A stretch of DNA of 64,000 bases from Ceratotherium simum simum. Lineage: Eukaryota; Chordata; Mammalia; Perissodactyla; Rhinocerotidae. The translations under genes were made by a program, and so were the position numbers. Below are positions 38,870 through 52,400 of this stretch, piece by piece. Location of the stretch: positions 4,957,932-5,021,931 of the forward strand of contig NW_004454177.1 of the NCBI RefSeq assembly GCF_000283155.1, in the 5' to 3' direction. How positions within the stretch are numbered: the stretch's first letter is position 1; every line of letters starts with the position of its first letter. The notes beneath the pieces were generated by a model, which had not been told where the DNA came from, ran no database searches, and saw only the letters and a list, made by a program, of their open reading frames with translations.

Positions 38870-40430
38870 GAGAAAAAAGAGGAGTTGAGGGTAGGAGTCT
38901 AATATTCTATTAGACTGCAAAATGGGCAAAGGCAGATTTTTCTCAGGGTTACTTTTTCCACAAAGGCTCTGTTGTTTTATTTTTTCCTTCTGACCTGTTG
39001 CCTTTTGGGATTCACTAGCAACTTAAACCAGACATCAACAAGAATGTGGACAGGGATAAGGATGTGCATAAAGCACAGATGAGGTAGACAAGTTGAGGCC
39101 AAATTAGATGAAACCAGAGCTTAGGATTCAGAACCCTCTCCTTCCTCCCGGGAGCTGGATGGACCAGGTGGTGGGAGAGGGGGCTCTGGCAGCAGAGAGT
39201 GCTGGGTGGGCCCAGAGTGAATGACACCAATGACTTGGTCCCTCCCCCCACTCCTCCAGTGGGTAACACATAAAAACTAGCATCCAGACAGTCCAGGAGA
39301 AAATCAGCACAGAGCACCTCCAGGTGGATTAGGGAAAGGCAATTCTCAACTTGCTTCCCCCTGGGCATTTGCATGTGTCTGTCTGTCTTTTCCTTGGCAC
39401 TAGTTACTTTTTCTTCCCATCCCATCCCTGCTCCTCCCCACCTCCCCAGCCTCCACCTCTGCCCCCTGGGAGCATCAGCAGCTCTCCTACAGAGCAGGGC
39501 TGCCTTTGAGAACTTCTGGAGAAGTACTAGCCGTTGTTTTCCAGGCCTGGAAGAAAGACCCAGTTCTATTGTCTCCTGGGATAAGTCTTCCCCAGCTCCT
39601 CCAGACAGGGCTAATTGCTCTCTTCTCTGTTCTTCCAGAGAACATGGAATCTGCCAGTTAGAGAAGTTACTAGTGACAATTCATAGCAAACAGTGCTTAC
39701 TTACAGTGCTTCCTACCTAACAGGCCCCATGCTAGGCTCTGGGGGTTTGGACATGAAAATGACATTCCATTATATTCTTCTCACTGGTTGCCAATGTCAC
39801 TGTGGGTGAGCACCTCTGGGACAGGGACTATATTTTATACATTGCTTGGTTTGGTGGTTCTCTACCCCATCAGCCTTAACATCCTAGGAATAGAGCAAAC
39901 GTTTTGTAAGACCGTCTTTACCACTCTGAAATGAATCTTAACTGATAAAATAACCTACCCACCCATACAATTTTTAAAAGATTTATAACACTCTAACTGT
40001 AATATAACAGAAAAATAAAGAGAAGTTTACAATAAAATGTATTTCAATGGATAAACTATACTTGAAAACATGATAGAAATTTGCACATACTTATAATGGT
40101 TTATTGAAGAGACTATATTCAAATGACTACTACTTTTTCTTTATATGGGCTACCTTGAAATAGCTAAATATGTTTATAAATGTACAATCCCTGTGAGTAC
40201 AACAGATATACACACAGCCCAACACAGGCATGTGGTATTGGTGACTTAAATACCAGAGCAGCTTTGCTGTCAGTGAAGTGACTTTCCGAAATGGCAAACA
40301 AGCCTTGGTAAACTTCCAAACCAAAAAAAGTACAGTCTTCTTTCATTTTCCATCATAGTTGCATTCCTGGAAAATTCAGTGTATATTAAAATGATGGAAG
40401 AAATACTTTCTGCTTAGGTATAAAACCATG
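38870..40430. other. Intergenic DNA between CENATAC and FOXR1, mostly unique
   Basis: No gene recognised; the 136-codon minus-strand frame at 39015-39425 has no domain or family pattern. Sequence around 39120-39420 is unique-looking and moderately GC-rich, so a regulatory role is possible but unshown. Confidence 0.35.
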
Positions 40431-40435
40431 TGAGG

Positions 40436-40692
40436 GGCCAACCCTGTGCCGCAAGCGGTTAAGTGCACGTGCTCCGCTGCGGCAGCCTGGGGTTCGCCGG
40501 TTCGGATCCCGGGCACGCACCGACGCATCTCTTGGCAAGCCATGCTGTGGCGGCGTCCCATATAAAGTGGAGGAATGTGGGCACAGATGTTAGCCCAGGG
40601 CCAGTCTTCCTCAGCAAAAAAAAGAGGGGGATTGGCAGATGTTAGCACAGGGGTGATCTTCCTCACAAAAAAATAAAAACAAAAAATAAATA
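40436..40692 (+). mobile_element. ERE SINE
   Basis: Forward copy with head CCCTGTGCCGCAAGCGGTTAAG and tail (AAAT)n. Confidence 0.87.
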
Positions 40693-41365
40693 GGTTCTTG
40701 GCTCAGCTCATTATAAATGGCCTGATGGTCAACTCCTGAAGGTGAGACTGCCTCCTGCACTGAGGACATCTGACACTCCTGGGCCTGACTACCCATGCCC
40801 GTATCACCCTCAAATCCTTGTGGCAACCATAGTGCCCCCTAGGGGCAGTGAGAGCCCCCAGTTTAGCACTACTGTTTCTGGTGTCAGTTTGGGAATGAAT
40901 GCACAAACTGGAGCAGGTAGAGCAGAGGCGGTGGTGGTGACGGAAAGGCGACCAGGGTAGGATTTCATGTCTGTGACCGAAATGTGCAAATCAAGCAAAT
41001 GAACTGGGGCCTTTCTTCAAAGGTAGAGATTTTGGTCTGGTAGAGCAAGGGTCGTGCTTTTCAGGAATACCACATTTCAGAGACCAGGGAGGAGGCAGTC
41101 GGATTTCACAGTGAGACAGTCTGCAAGGGATTAAGGGGTGAATAAGTGGACAGGAAATGAAAGAGCAAAGATAATGCCCATCGCATTCAACAACATGAGG
41201 AGAACCATACTACCTACTCCTTAAAGTGGCTGTATGGAGGAAATCTGCAAATGCATGTAGAGTGATGTCTGGGCCAGTTGTAAGCAGTCCATGTTAATAT
41301 GCCCAACAAAGGACTACACATTTTCCATTGTCCTATTTAGTTCTCAAATCAAATCTGTGTGTACT

Positions 41366-41600
41366 TTTTTGTGTGTGTGTGAGGAAGATCGGCCCTGAGC
41401 TAACACCCATGCCAATCCTCCTCTTTTTGCTGAGGAAGACTGGCCCTGGGCTAACATCCGTGCCCATCTTCCTCCACTTTACACGGGATGCCACCACAGC
41501 ATGGCCTGACAAGCAGTGCATCGGTGTGCGCCCGGGATCCAAACCCCGGCCGCCAGCAGCAGAGCGTGCACACTTAACCACTACGCCACGGGGCCAGCCC
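41366..41600 (-). mobile_element. ERE SINE
   Basis: Reverse copy. CTGTGTGTACTTTT on both sides. Confidence 0.9.
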
Positions 41601-42704
41601 CTGTGTGTACTTTTATTATCCCCATTTTGCATACAAAAGAAACTTAAGTTTAGAAATGTTAAGAAAACATGTGCTGAACATACCAGTAAAGGAAGACAAG
41701 TTACCTGCTGAGAGGGAACAGAGCTGGGAGTCAAAGATGGAAAACAAAAGTGTTGCTAGTAACAGTAAAGTCCAGGCTACCACTACGTCAAATGCTAAAA
41801 GTAGATCCAGGCCATTACTAGTCCACCATCCTCCTGGAACAGGGACACTCCTAACTAGATGTCAAAATAAACAATAAAATAGCTACCATTTACTTAGCTT
41901 CCACTACGAACCAGGTTCAGTAGGAGGCACTCTACTCCATTCGACTTGTTTTCTACTCTCGAGCTAAGAGAGAGGCATCATTAACTCATTTTCCCGATCA
42001 GGACACTCAAGCTTAAAGAGAAAGTGCCTGACTGAGGTAGATTCTTCTGGAATGAGGATGCAGGAGCAGTGGCAAGTGGCTACATCAGAGCTGATAGCCA
42101 GCAAGGAGGACAGGGAGGATAGATGAAGCGAGACTACCTCAACTCTGACCAACTGCAGAGACCTGGAAGCCTCCTGGACAAGGGGAGCCATTCTCAAGAC
42201 AAGGAGCAGTCACTGCCACCTCTGGAGAGGAGTGACACCCACTCCCCTGGGGGGATGTCTGAGGATGGAGCCATGTTTTTGTGCAGGCCTGTTGCAGGGT
42301 GAGGGAAGAACAGAAGAGGGAATGAGAATGGTCATCTCAGCCCTGTGGGAAATCCAGTATTATCTTCAAGCACCGTCTGAATGTCTGTGGCATCCTGACA
42401 CAGCTTTGAACCTCATTCCTTCCTTATCCCCCAGGCTTACTCCCTCTCTCCCTCAGACCTGAGGCTGGCAGCTGGCCCTGCCCTGGACACAGTCTCCTGC
42501 AACCAGGAAAGCCACAGCAGCCCACCTGGGATCTGCAGCCTCTAAGGACTCTCAATCTACATGTTCTCTGGCTTCTACTGAGGGTATGCTGGAGACAAAC
42601 AGCACAGGGAAGGGCCATGCATTTCGGCTCTGAGTTCCCACCCCTCACCCCCCATGGTTAAATGGGAGAAATGAGACTTGAGTCCAATGACTCCCTCTTT
42701 CAAG
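41601..42704. other. Intergenic DNA with a MIR-like block
   Basis: 41880-42030 (TAGCTACCATTTACTTAGC, CCAGGTTCAGTAGGAGGC, CACTCAAGCTTAAAGAG) resembles MIR. No gene seen in the remainder. Confidence 0.35.
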
Positions 42705-42716
42705 AAATTCTTTCCT

Positions 42717-43014
42717 GAGCCAGCCCTGATGGCCTAGTGGCTAAAGTTTGGTGCACTCCGCTTTGGTGGCCCGACTTTGGCTCCCCGGCACAGAACCACA
42801 CCACTCGTCTGTCAGTAGCTATGCTGTGGCAGCAGCTCACATAGAAGAACTAGAAAGACTTACAACTAGAATATACAATATGTACTGGGGTTTTGGGGAG
42901 TTTAAAAAAAAGAGGAAGATTGGCAACAGATGTTAGCTCAGGGTGAATCTTTCCCAGCAAAAAAAAAAAAAAGATCCCTACACTCATGAAGCTTACATTT
43001 AAAAAAAAAAAAAA
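42717..43014 (+). mobile_element. ERE-like SINE with a 28-bp 3' transduction
   Basis: Duplication AAATTCTTTCCT lies at 42705-42716 and 43015-43026. Inside it are two A-runs (42959-42972 and 43001-43017) separated by 28 bp of unrelated sequence (42973-43000). Confidence 0.85.
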
Positions 43015-43026
43015 AAATTCTTTCCT

Positions 43027-43440
43027 CTCACCTGTCTCACTGCTCCTTCGTGGTCCCCTAGGAGGGTCTGTCTTTCCTTCAACTGTCCCATAAATGATGT
43101 GTTTCCCTAGGCTTCTTCTCTTCACTGTCGCCAGATGATTACATCTACTCCTGTGAGTGGGTGGTGCTTCTCTGGGCCTTTTGCAGGGCTGGCTGCCACA
43201 AGCTAGCATCTCTCAAGACTATCCTCATAACCCAGAAAAGTGGGAATTGCTCCAGGATCCTGAAGAGGGTTGGGTATTTTCTTCCTCTGCATGAAGAAGA
43301 CTATGGCCCCCCTTTGCTGCACACCAGGCAACTGCCCCATTGCCTCCACAGCATCCATCAGCTCTGAGGCCATCCCATTTCCAACCTCAGAGCTGACCAC
43401 CTCCACCCCTACTCCCATCCTCAGAGACCACACGCACACC
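43027..43440. other. Unique sequence just beyond the FOXR1 3' end
   Basis: No repeat or gene is recognised. Short open frames here are not supported by any family pattern. Confidence 0.3.
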
Positions 43441-43457
43441 AGGCTGCTGCAGGTAAC

Positions 43458-43463
43458 TTTAAT
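43458..43463 (-). terminator. FOXR1: FOXR1 poly(A) signal ATTAAA
   Basis: TTTAAT on the plus strand, ATTAAA in the gene's sense, only about 30 nt beyond the stop. This predicts a very short 3' UTR ending near 43440. Confidence 0.55.
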
Positions 43464-43493
43464 AAGGCATGGGCTGACTCTGACTTCTTGGAC

Positions 43494-46400
43494 TTAAAGG
43501 TCAAAGAGGAAGGGCATCACATCTGGAAGAAAACAAGAGAGTCAAAGGAATCTATCTGCCCTTTGCAGCTGCTGTTCCCTAAGCCTGGAAAGCTCTCTCC
43601 CAGCAGATGATCTACTTCCCCGCCTCTCTCAAGGCCCAAATGCCACCTGGTCTCCAGGAAAGAAAAAGCCCTCTTTGCACATAACCTCTCATACCATGCT
43701 TCTCACATCATGTGGTCACAATTTCCCTAGGCTGCTGGGCTGTGAGTAGGGCCAATTGCACCTTAGTTGTTTGTCCATCAACTCCCTGTACTCAAGTCCC
43801 ATGCTCATGTGTGTGGGGTCCCACGTCAGACAGGCACCACCCCCAGGTCTCAGATTACTGCTATCCTCTCCCCTTCCTACAGAAGGTGTCCCCCATGGTG
43901 TCCCCCCTTCCTTGCACACTCAGGATCTTCAGTTCTCCTCTCCTCAGCCCCACACGTGACAGGGCCTCACACCTGGCTGGCTCATGCACCGCTGGATACT
44001 TTCCAGCCGAGTGGAGGCCAAGGCACGGGCCTCCTCTGCAAAGCGTCGGTGTCCCTCTGCAGTCAACTTCCAGAGGCAGGATCGAGGCCGTGTGCAGGCC
44101 CCACCCTGCATGCTGACTGGCACTTTCTCAAAGCTGTCTCGGAAACAGAGATTGTGACGGACAGTATTCTTCCAGCCTTCTGGAGCCGTCCGAAAAAAGG
44201 GGAAATGTTGTCTGTGGACAGGGAGGAATGGTAAGGAAAGGCATGATTTCTTTCAGAGATGCCCTACCATTGAGAATGTTCTCCCCCAGGGACCAGGAGC
44301 CTCAGCCGTTCTCTCAAGGTGGAGAATGGCAAGCTGGCCTAGAACTGCTCTTTGCTGATTGAGCACATGGCAAAACCTCCAGCTGGTGCATTGCTTGTAC
44401 AAACCCTCGTCTTTCAAACCCAGTTTACTGCCCCCATTCCCAGGCTCATTTTCCTCCCTCCCTCTGAGGGCTCAGGACTTTGACTTGCAATAGGAACAGA
44501 GGAGAAATCAGGACAACCAACTCCTGTAAGAGGAATCCTGGTCAAGGAGGGACACCACTTGAGGATTTATATTCTGAGACTCTTCTGATATAGGGAAGGA
44601 CTGAGAAACTCTCTCAAACTCATATGTATATGACTATCAAAGCTAAATGTAAATCCCTTCTCAACTGGGCTCCCCTGGCCCCCGGGGGCACAGGGAGTTG
44701 TGCCACATGGTACAATCCAAAGGGAAAGCATGTGAGAAACTATTGGGGAAACCAGATTCTATACTGGATAATCTTCAGAGTGAAGGGGGAAGAATTTATG
44801 ACCCAGGTGGATTTGTGTCTTAAAGAACTAAGATATAAAACAGTTGGGTTGTTTAGATGTGAGAGGGGGTGAGGGTAGATATCTTCCTGTACTTGTGATG
44901 TGTGGACACACATTCGGTGACAACCCAGAACCAGTGCCTGAGAAAGGAGAACTGGGAATACACTTATCCTCTCAGACCCAGATTGGGGAACAGAGGCAGC
45001 AGCCCAGGGCCTGGGGCAGACTGGAAGGTGTCAGACCAAGGGCCCTGACCCCCACCCTTCCCCCCCCCATAGGGCCCCCTGGGCACATACCGCGTGAAAC
45101 TGTAGATCTGTTGCACGTTGAGGCCACAGGGGGAACTGTTTCTTAATGCCAGTGCAATTAGGTGGAAGTAATTGAGAGGGGGCCGGGACCAGAGCCTCCC
45201 CTCCTGGCTGTTGGCTTGCCGAAGCCTCCGACTCTGGAGGGGGGCCCTTTTGTGAGGGGACGGGAGAGCCACAGAGGAGCTGTCATCCTGGTTCTCAGCC
45301 TCCTCCTCTTCTGTGAGCTAGAGGAGCACAGAGTAGGAACTGGTCCTGACTCCACGGCCTCTACTCCAGGGGTGCAACTGGCAGGAAGGGGTAGTGGTCT
45401 AGGGCCACCATCTGGGCTTCTCCCCAACCCAAGGTCACAGTGAATTTCTGAACCCATTAACCCTTTGTTATTCCTAAGAAAACAGAACTCTCTGATGTAT
45501 CATCCCTGTGCCCACCCTGCCTGCAGCCCAAGTCTGGCCCACAACCCCAGAAATCCCTACCTCCCAGTTGCTGGGGGAAGAAGCAAACCGTTTCCGAGGG
45601 GGCGACTGCTCGCTGGAGGAAGGTGGCAGTGACTCCGCCACTGTGGCCTCTGAGCAGTTGGTAAAGTCTTCTTCTTTTGAGGGCGACAGAGGGGAGGGGA
45701 GTGTGCTTGTCAGATCTTCCCCCTTACTAGGTTCTGGGACCTCCAGCTTTCCAGGGGGAAACACGATGTTGGGGTTTACCCACATCCACAGGTTGGGCTC
45801 AATACTTGGACCTGTGCATACAAAAAGGAGATTGTGTGCCATAGCTCACTGGCTTTGGGTGTCCAGCCCAGGCCACAGGGCCATATAAGAGAACTCATGC
45901 CCTTCTACTTACCATCTTTATCAGGGTTGGGTTTTTTTTCCAGAGGTAGTTTTAGTGGCTCAATTATTTGGAGTCTATATCTGGCAACTGGCAAAAAGAA
46001 AGAAGAGGGTCAAAACATCCTAGGATTTCCAATGTGGCCTCAGGATCCTGGGCCTAGAAGCTTCTGTGGGAGATGGCTGTGGGCCCTGCCTGGGGAGTTA
46101 TGACACCATATTGTACTGATTTTCTCCTTAGCTCTCCGGCCTTTTCATTCTCCTCTGCATTCTTCTCTTCTTGTTCCACATATACTGTCCCTGAATGATC
46201 TCATGAATGCCTGTGGCTTCAGTCCCATCTATAAACATAGGGCTTCCCAATCTTTACCTCTTGCCCAGACTTCTTTGCTAGCCCTTAAGGATAACTGCCT
46301 ACGAGATGTGTTTACTGTGTGTGTTTACTTGGAATAACCCACAGGAACTCTGAACGACATTTTTTTTTTTTTTTTTATAATTTTATTTCTTTCTTTCTTT

Positions 46401-49400
46401 TCCCCCCAAAGCCCCAGTAGATAGTTGTATGTCATAGCTACACATCCTTCTAGTTGCTGTACGTGGGACACGGCCTCAGTGTGGCCGCAGAAGCGGTGCG
46501 TAGGTGCACGCCTGGGATCCGAACCCGGGCCGCCAGCAGCAGAGCACGTGCACTTAACCGCTAAGCCACGGGGCTGGCCCATGAACGACATTTCTAAAAC
46601 TAAACTCCATCTTCCTGCTCTTCCTCCTGGATTCCTTGTCTCAGCAAGAGGCACCACCATCTAACCAGTTGTTCAGGCCAGAAACCTGGAAATCTTTCTT
46701 GACTCTTCTCTTTCCCGTCCAGCCACACCCAATCAGTCACCAAGTCCTATTATCCTAGTCCAAGCCATAACCTAAATGGTCTATTTATCCCCTTTTCTTT
46801 ATCATATAGCAGTTTGAGTGATCTTCCTAAAATGTTAATCCAATCTTGTCACAGTCTGTGTAAAACTTTGATGGCTTTCCATTGCCCTTGGGCCAAATCT
46901 AAATTCCTTGAGACAGTCTTCAAGGCCCTGGCTCCTCATCAGTGTTGAGTCATTCCTCCCAGGCTCTCCACCCATCTCCAACAGACCACACTCTAGATCC
47001 TAGGCCTTCTCACAAGCTGTTTCCTTTGCCAGAAACACTCTTCCCTCTTCCTGCTGGCCTAGTTAATTGCTACTCACCCATCAGGTCTCTGTTTAAACAT
47101 CTTTCTAAAGCAGGCCTTCTCTGACCACCTGTCTAAACACTCCCATAGCACACATTTTGTAATTACTTGCTTCAAGTCCATTTGCAGGTCTGTCTTATTT
47201 ACTGCCTGGCACACGGGAGGAGATCAACTTAACTGGACAAATGAATACGTGGTGGGCTAAGAGTAAATCAGGTATAAGAGTTATCTGCTTGGTACTATGC
47301 TGGCTCCTTGGGGTTAAGGGGAACTATTTCTGTCCCCCTCATTGTTCCCATGAGTGTCATCATATTACAGAAGAATCTAGGATTTTGTCTGGAAAATGAT
47401 GATATACTTATTGGAGAGCTCAGTAATTAGAAAGGATGTCCATTACATCACTAATGTTCAACACAGTATTCGAGGGCCGGCCCCGTGGCTTGGTGGTTAA
47501 GTGCTCGCGCTCCGCTGCTGGTGGCCGGGGTTCGGATCCCGGGTGAGCACCGACGCACTGCTTCTCCGGCCATGCTGAGGCCGCGTCCCACGTACAGCAA
47601 CTAGAGGGATGTGCATCTATGACATACAACTATCTACTGGGGCTTTGGAGTAAAAAAAAAAAAAAAAGAGTGGAGAGAGCATCATCTTAAAAAAAAAAAA
47701 AACAGTATTCGAAAAAGAAAAAAGGAACACAAGACATAAAGTTGGAAAGAAAAAAGCAAAACTCATTATTTACAGAGAAAAATGATTAACACAGAAAAAC
47801 CATAAAAAATCTATATACAAAATTATTAAAACCAGTAAGAGTCCAGCAAGTTTGCTGGGTATAAGAGCAACACACTAATCAACACTGTTCCTCTATGCCA
47901 GCATTAAGAAACTGGAAAATACTTTTTTTTTAAAAACGGTACTGTTCACAATACCAACCAAAATTATAAAGTACCTAGGAGTTAACCCACCAAAGAACAG
48001 ACTAGACCTTTAGGGAAAAAAGATGTAATCACTACTTAAGGACATAAAGAAAGATCTAAATAAACAAAGACATATATATTATAAAGATGCCAATTACCTT
48101 CAGGTTAACCTATACATTTTATGCAGATATTTTACTGCACAAAAAATTTAATAATTTCTGCATAGTAAAAATCACAGGAAAAAAAAAATCAAGACAATAA
48201 AATAAGCCAGAAAAAAATTTTAACTCATAAAGTTCTCATTTCTAATAGATAGATAGCTCCTACAAATCAATAAGTAAAAGGCTAACACAAACCTATAAAT
48301 GGGCAAAAGATATGAATCAGTATTCACAAGGAAGGGACACCTGACTGACAAGATGCTCAGCCTTACTAGTAATAAGAACATGAGGGGGTCCAGGGCAGGT
48401 CGCCCCAAGATGCGCCACTCTGGTATGCGGATTATTTCAAGCTGAAGACAATAAACGCTCAGAAGACTCAGAAAGAAACTTTGACCTCCCCCTCTACTAA
48501 CTGCCTAAAAGGATTTAAGACAGAAAGCCTGTCCCCAGGATAGGCCATCACCATAGATAACTCTGGGTATGGATGACTGGAAGGGTCCTTGCTAAACCCA
48601 TTCTTATCAAAGTTCTGTTTACCAAACATTTACATTTGTAAGGGAAATCTCCATTTGTAAAGGTATCTCCCTCTCTGTACCTGGAAGAAGGTGGGATGAC
48701 CTCATCTCTAGAAACTTATCAATGTGGAAGGCGAGGCTTTAGATCTGCATAATAACCTTACTCTTGTTTACTGTGCTTTTCTGATAAACTTCCATGACTG
48801 ACTCTCCCCACCCTCAACATCCTCTTTCGTCTTTAGCTGAAGATAGTATTTAAGACAAGAACCTCTGCCATTTTGTCGAGTTACCCAATGTTTCTGGGTC
48901 TCTCCCATATATACATGTTATAAAGCTTTGTTTCATTTTCTCTGTTATTCTGTCTCATGTCAATTTAATTCATACCCCTGCCAGAAAGGACCCAGAGTGG
49001 GTAGAGGGTAGTCTTCCTCCCCTACAAAAAATAAAATAATGAGGTAACACTTTACATCTGACAAGATTTATAAAACTGACAAGAATTACAAAAACAGATA
49101 ATACCAAGTGCTGGCAAAGAAGCAGGGAAATAGAATCCTTTATCCCATTGCTGATCTGCATAGCAACTGGTGCTGCCATCATGAAGAATAATCAGGCAGG
49201 ACTACAATTTACTATACCTTACTGTCTACTCCTGAGTGTGTATATTCAAGTTAATATAGGGACTTATATCCTAATCTTCATTGTTACTGTCATCTCCCAA
49301 ACTCTCGGTCACTCCCCCTCATTTAGAGGAGTTTAGCTCCTGGCTCCTGTCACTAACACTACTCCTGCCTTAAATCTTGGCTAGTTCAATAGATACATAG

Positions 49401-52400
49401 ATGATTCTCCTCATAACCTGGGTTCTCAGTTTCTTGAACTCTTCTCCAAAGATTTTATCTTCCATCCTACTTTAGACAGTCTTTTTCACTGTCATAACCG
49501 AAACCAGTATGCAAACTCTCCATTTTGTGCTCTCCAACCTCTCTCATTTTTGCACCACATAAAAATGCATCACCTCCCATCTTTCCAGCTAACTCCCTCT
49601 CAACACCAACTATCCTTTGATACCACCAATATCACCAGTCCATTGATCTACGGCTTTGGAGCACTTGCTTGGTAGAGCTGGATTTAATCAGGGTTGTGGT
49701 TTGGCCAAGCAAGTGCTCCAAAGCTATAGAGGGTCAAAGGAATTGATGGTGAATGCAAGTGCATGAGCATATCTGACCATGGGATTGCAAGTTAGTTAAA
49801 GAAGAGAGGACATCCAGTGATTGAGAGCAGTGAAAGGGTGACAGGATCAACAGATTGACGGTCTCAGTGGGATCAAAGGATAGTGCCTCTGTCTGTCTCC
49901 CTCCCTCCCTCTCTGGTACAGTTGCCTTCTCAAGGACAATGTTCCAATAATACTCTCCTCTCTTTCCTGTGTTATTAATTTTGTCTCTATTGGTTCACTC
50001 TCATTAGCATTCATTAATTCTCTCATCTTATTAAAAACACCAACTTCTTTTGCCTCACTTTCTGTGCCAGGCCACTACTCCATATTTTTGCTTTCCTTTG
50101 AGGCAGAACTTCTTGGAAGAATTGTCTATACTTTGTCTCCACTTCCCCTCCTTCTACTCTTAAACCCTTGCCAATCAGGCTTTTGCCTCCACCACTCCAC
50201 CAAAACCACTATCATCTGCTTTGCTGAATCCAATTGTCAGTCTACCTCTTACTGGTTTTCTCAGCAGCATTCCTCTCATCTGACCACGCCTTCCTTGAAA
50301 CCCTTTCTTGATTTGGTTTCCAGGAGAACACACTCTCTTAGTTTTCATGCTCAATGGTCATTTCCTCAGTTTTTGCCATTTATCTATCTTCGCTCTAATC
50401 TCTTTACAATGGACTGCCCCCAGGGCTCATCCTTAGTCCTTCACTGTCTTCTCTATTCTCACTCGTTAAAATGCCATCTATATACCAAAGACTGTCAAAA
50501 TTTATATCTACAATCCACACCTCACTCCAGAACTCCAGACTTATATATCCACTTGTTTACTCAACATGTCTACTTGGATATCTAAAAACTATCTCAAACT
50601 CAGCATGTCCAGAACAGAATTCCTGATCTTCATCCCTAAACTTGTCCTACTAGAAGCTTCCCCCATTTCAGTACAAGGCAACTCCATCCTTCCACTTGAT
50701 CAAAAACTCAGAGAAGTCATCCTCTAATTTCTCTTTCTTACACCACACATCAAACCCATCAGCAAATCCAGCTAGTTCTACCTTCTCACTACATCCTCTG
50801 CTACCACCCTAGAGGTCCACTGGACCATCATCTCTTGTCTGGATTGTAAGCAGCCTCCTAACTAGTCTCTCAGCTTCTAGGCTCCTAGTCTCTCTACATT
50901 TACAGCAGCCACAGTGATCTTTTCAGAATATAGATCATGCAGGATTGGTTCCATAAATTTCAGGGCCCAGTGCAAAATGAAAATGTGGAGCTCTTTGTTC
51001 AAAAGTTATTAAAAGTCTCAAGACAGTGATGGTAGAGCATTAAACCAAGTATAGGCACCCTATGCAACTGTACAGCAGGCTGCATACTCATGACGCTGAA
51101 GATTATGTCACTCCTCTGCTCCAACTCTTTTAACCATGCTGCTTCTTACTTAAAGTCAAGCCCAACATCCTTAAAGTGGATCTTCCTGATCTCTGCTCCA
51201 CACCCTCTAATCTCTTTATTTACTTTAATCCAGCCTCACTGGCCTCTTTACTGTTCCTCAAACACTCCAGGCATATTCCTTCCTTAGGGCTTTTGCACTG
51301 GCTATTTCTTCTGCCTGGGAAACATTTCCCCTAAATATCCTCTTGGCTCACTATCTCACCTCCTTCAACCCTCTGCTCAAATATATGTTCCCAGTGAAGT
51401 GCAACCTGATGACCCTACTTAAAACTATAGCTGCCACCACCTCCTCCCCCAACCCATTCCAGAAACCTCTTACTGTCTCCTCTTTCTCCTATCTCAGTTA
51501 TCACCTTATAACATATTTTTTATGTGAGTTGTCTGTCTGCCCCCAGTAGAATGCAAGCTCCACGCAGCCTTTTCTGTTTTGTTCATTATGCTTCACGAGT
51601 GTCTAGAACAGTGCCTGGCAAATTGGAGGTGCTCAATAAATATTTCTTGAATCAGTGAAGATATAGGAACGTGCATCAGCATTACTTATGGTGGCAAAGA
51701 GCAGGAGGCAATCTAGGTCTCCATTAGTAAGGAGAATTAAAAGGCAAAAGGAAGTATATGCAGATGATAGAATACTAAACATCAGTCAGAAATGATGAAC
51801 CAGATCTGCCTTTAGCAACCAGAATAGCTCTCAAAAACAATGTGAGTAGGGGAAAAAAGCTGAGCATTATGTAAATTAAGGTCACCTCTGAATACAAAAT
51901 AATGCTAAATAGTTTTCAAAGATACACACAGCTAAAGACATTGCATGGATTAGGGTAAATACATGGGCGTGTGGGAGGTGATGGAAGTGAGGGTGGAGGA
52001 GGAAGGGGAAAAATGAGTTAATCCAAGTACCCTGCGGAACAGATGGCAATGAAGTACCATGAATGTAGGTGATTACCTCAGCTCTCTGCACTTGAGGGCC
52101 AAAGAAAAAATTTTAAAGACCACAAGTCAACCATCCAGTCAGCAAATATTGAGAACCTCTAGGTGTCAGGCAATGTATTAACAGGTGGGGATAGAGCCTC
52201 GAACAAAATTGATAACTAAATTTTTAAAAAATGAGTAAAATATGTAGTGTGCCAAACAGCGCCAGGCACCATGGAGGAAAAGCCGAGAAGAGGCCTAGAA
52301 AGTTCTGGGTCGGAGCTGGGCGGGTTGGGTCAAGAAGAAGGCCGCTGGGTTTGGGCAGGACCGCTGCCCTCTGTGAGCTTGCAGTCCAGCCGGCGGCCCA

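Noticed and set aside
39015..39425. 136-codon minus-strand frame between CENATAC and FOXR1
   Set aside because: No recognisable domain, no splice or promoter context; composition typical of unique intergenic DNA.
44624..44872. 82-codon plus-strand frame inside FOXR1 intron 4
   Set aside because: No family match and antisense to the gene; probably chance.
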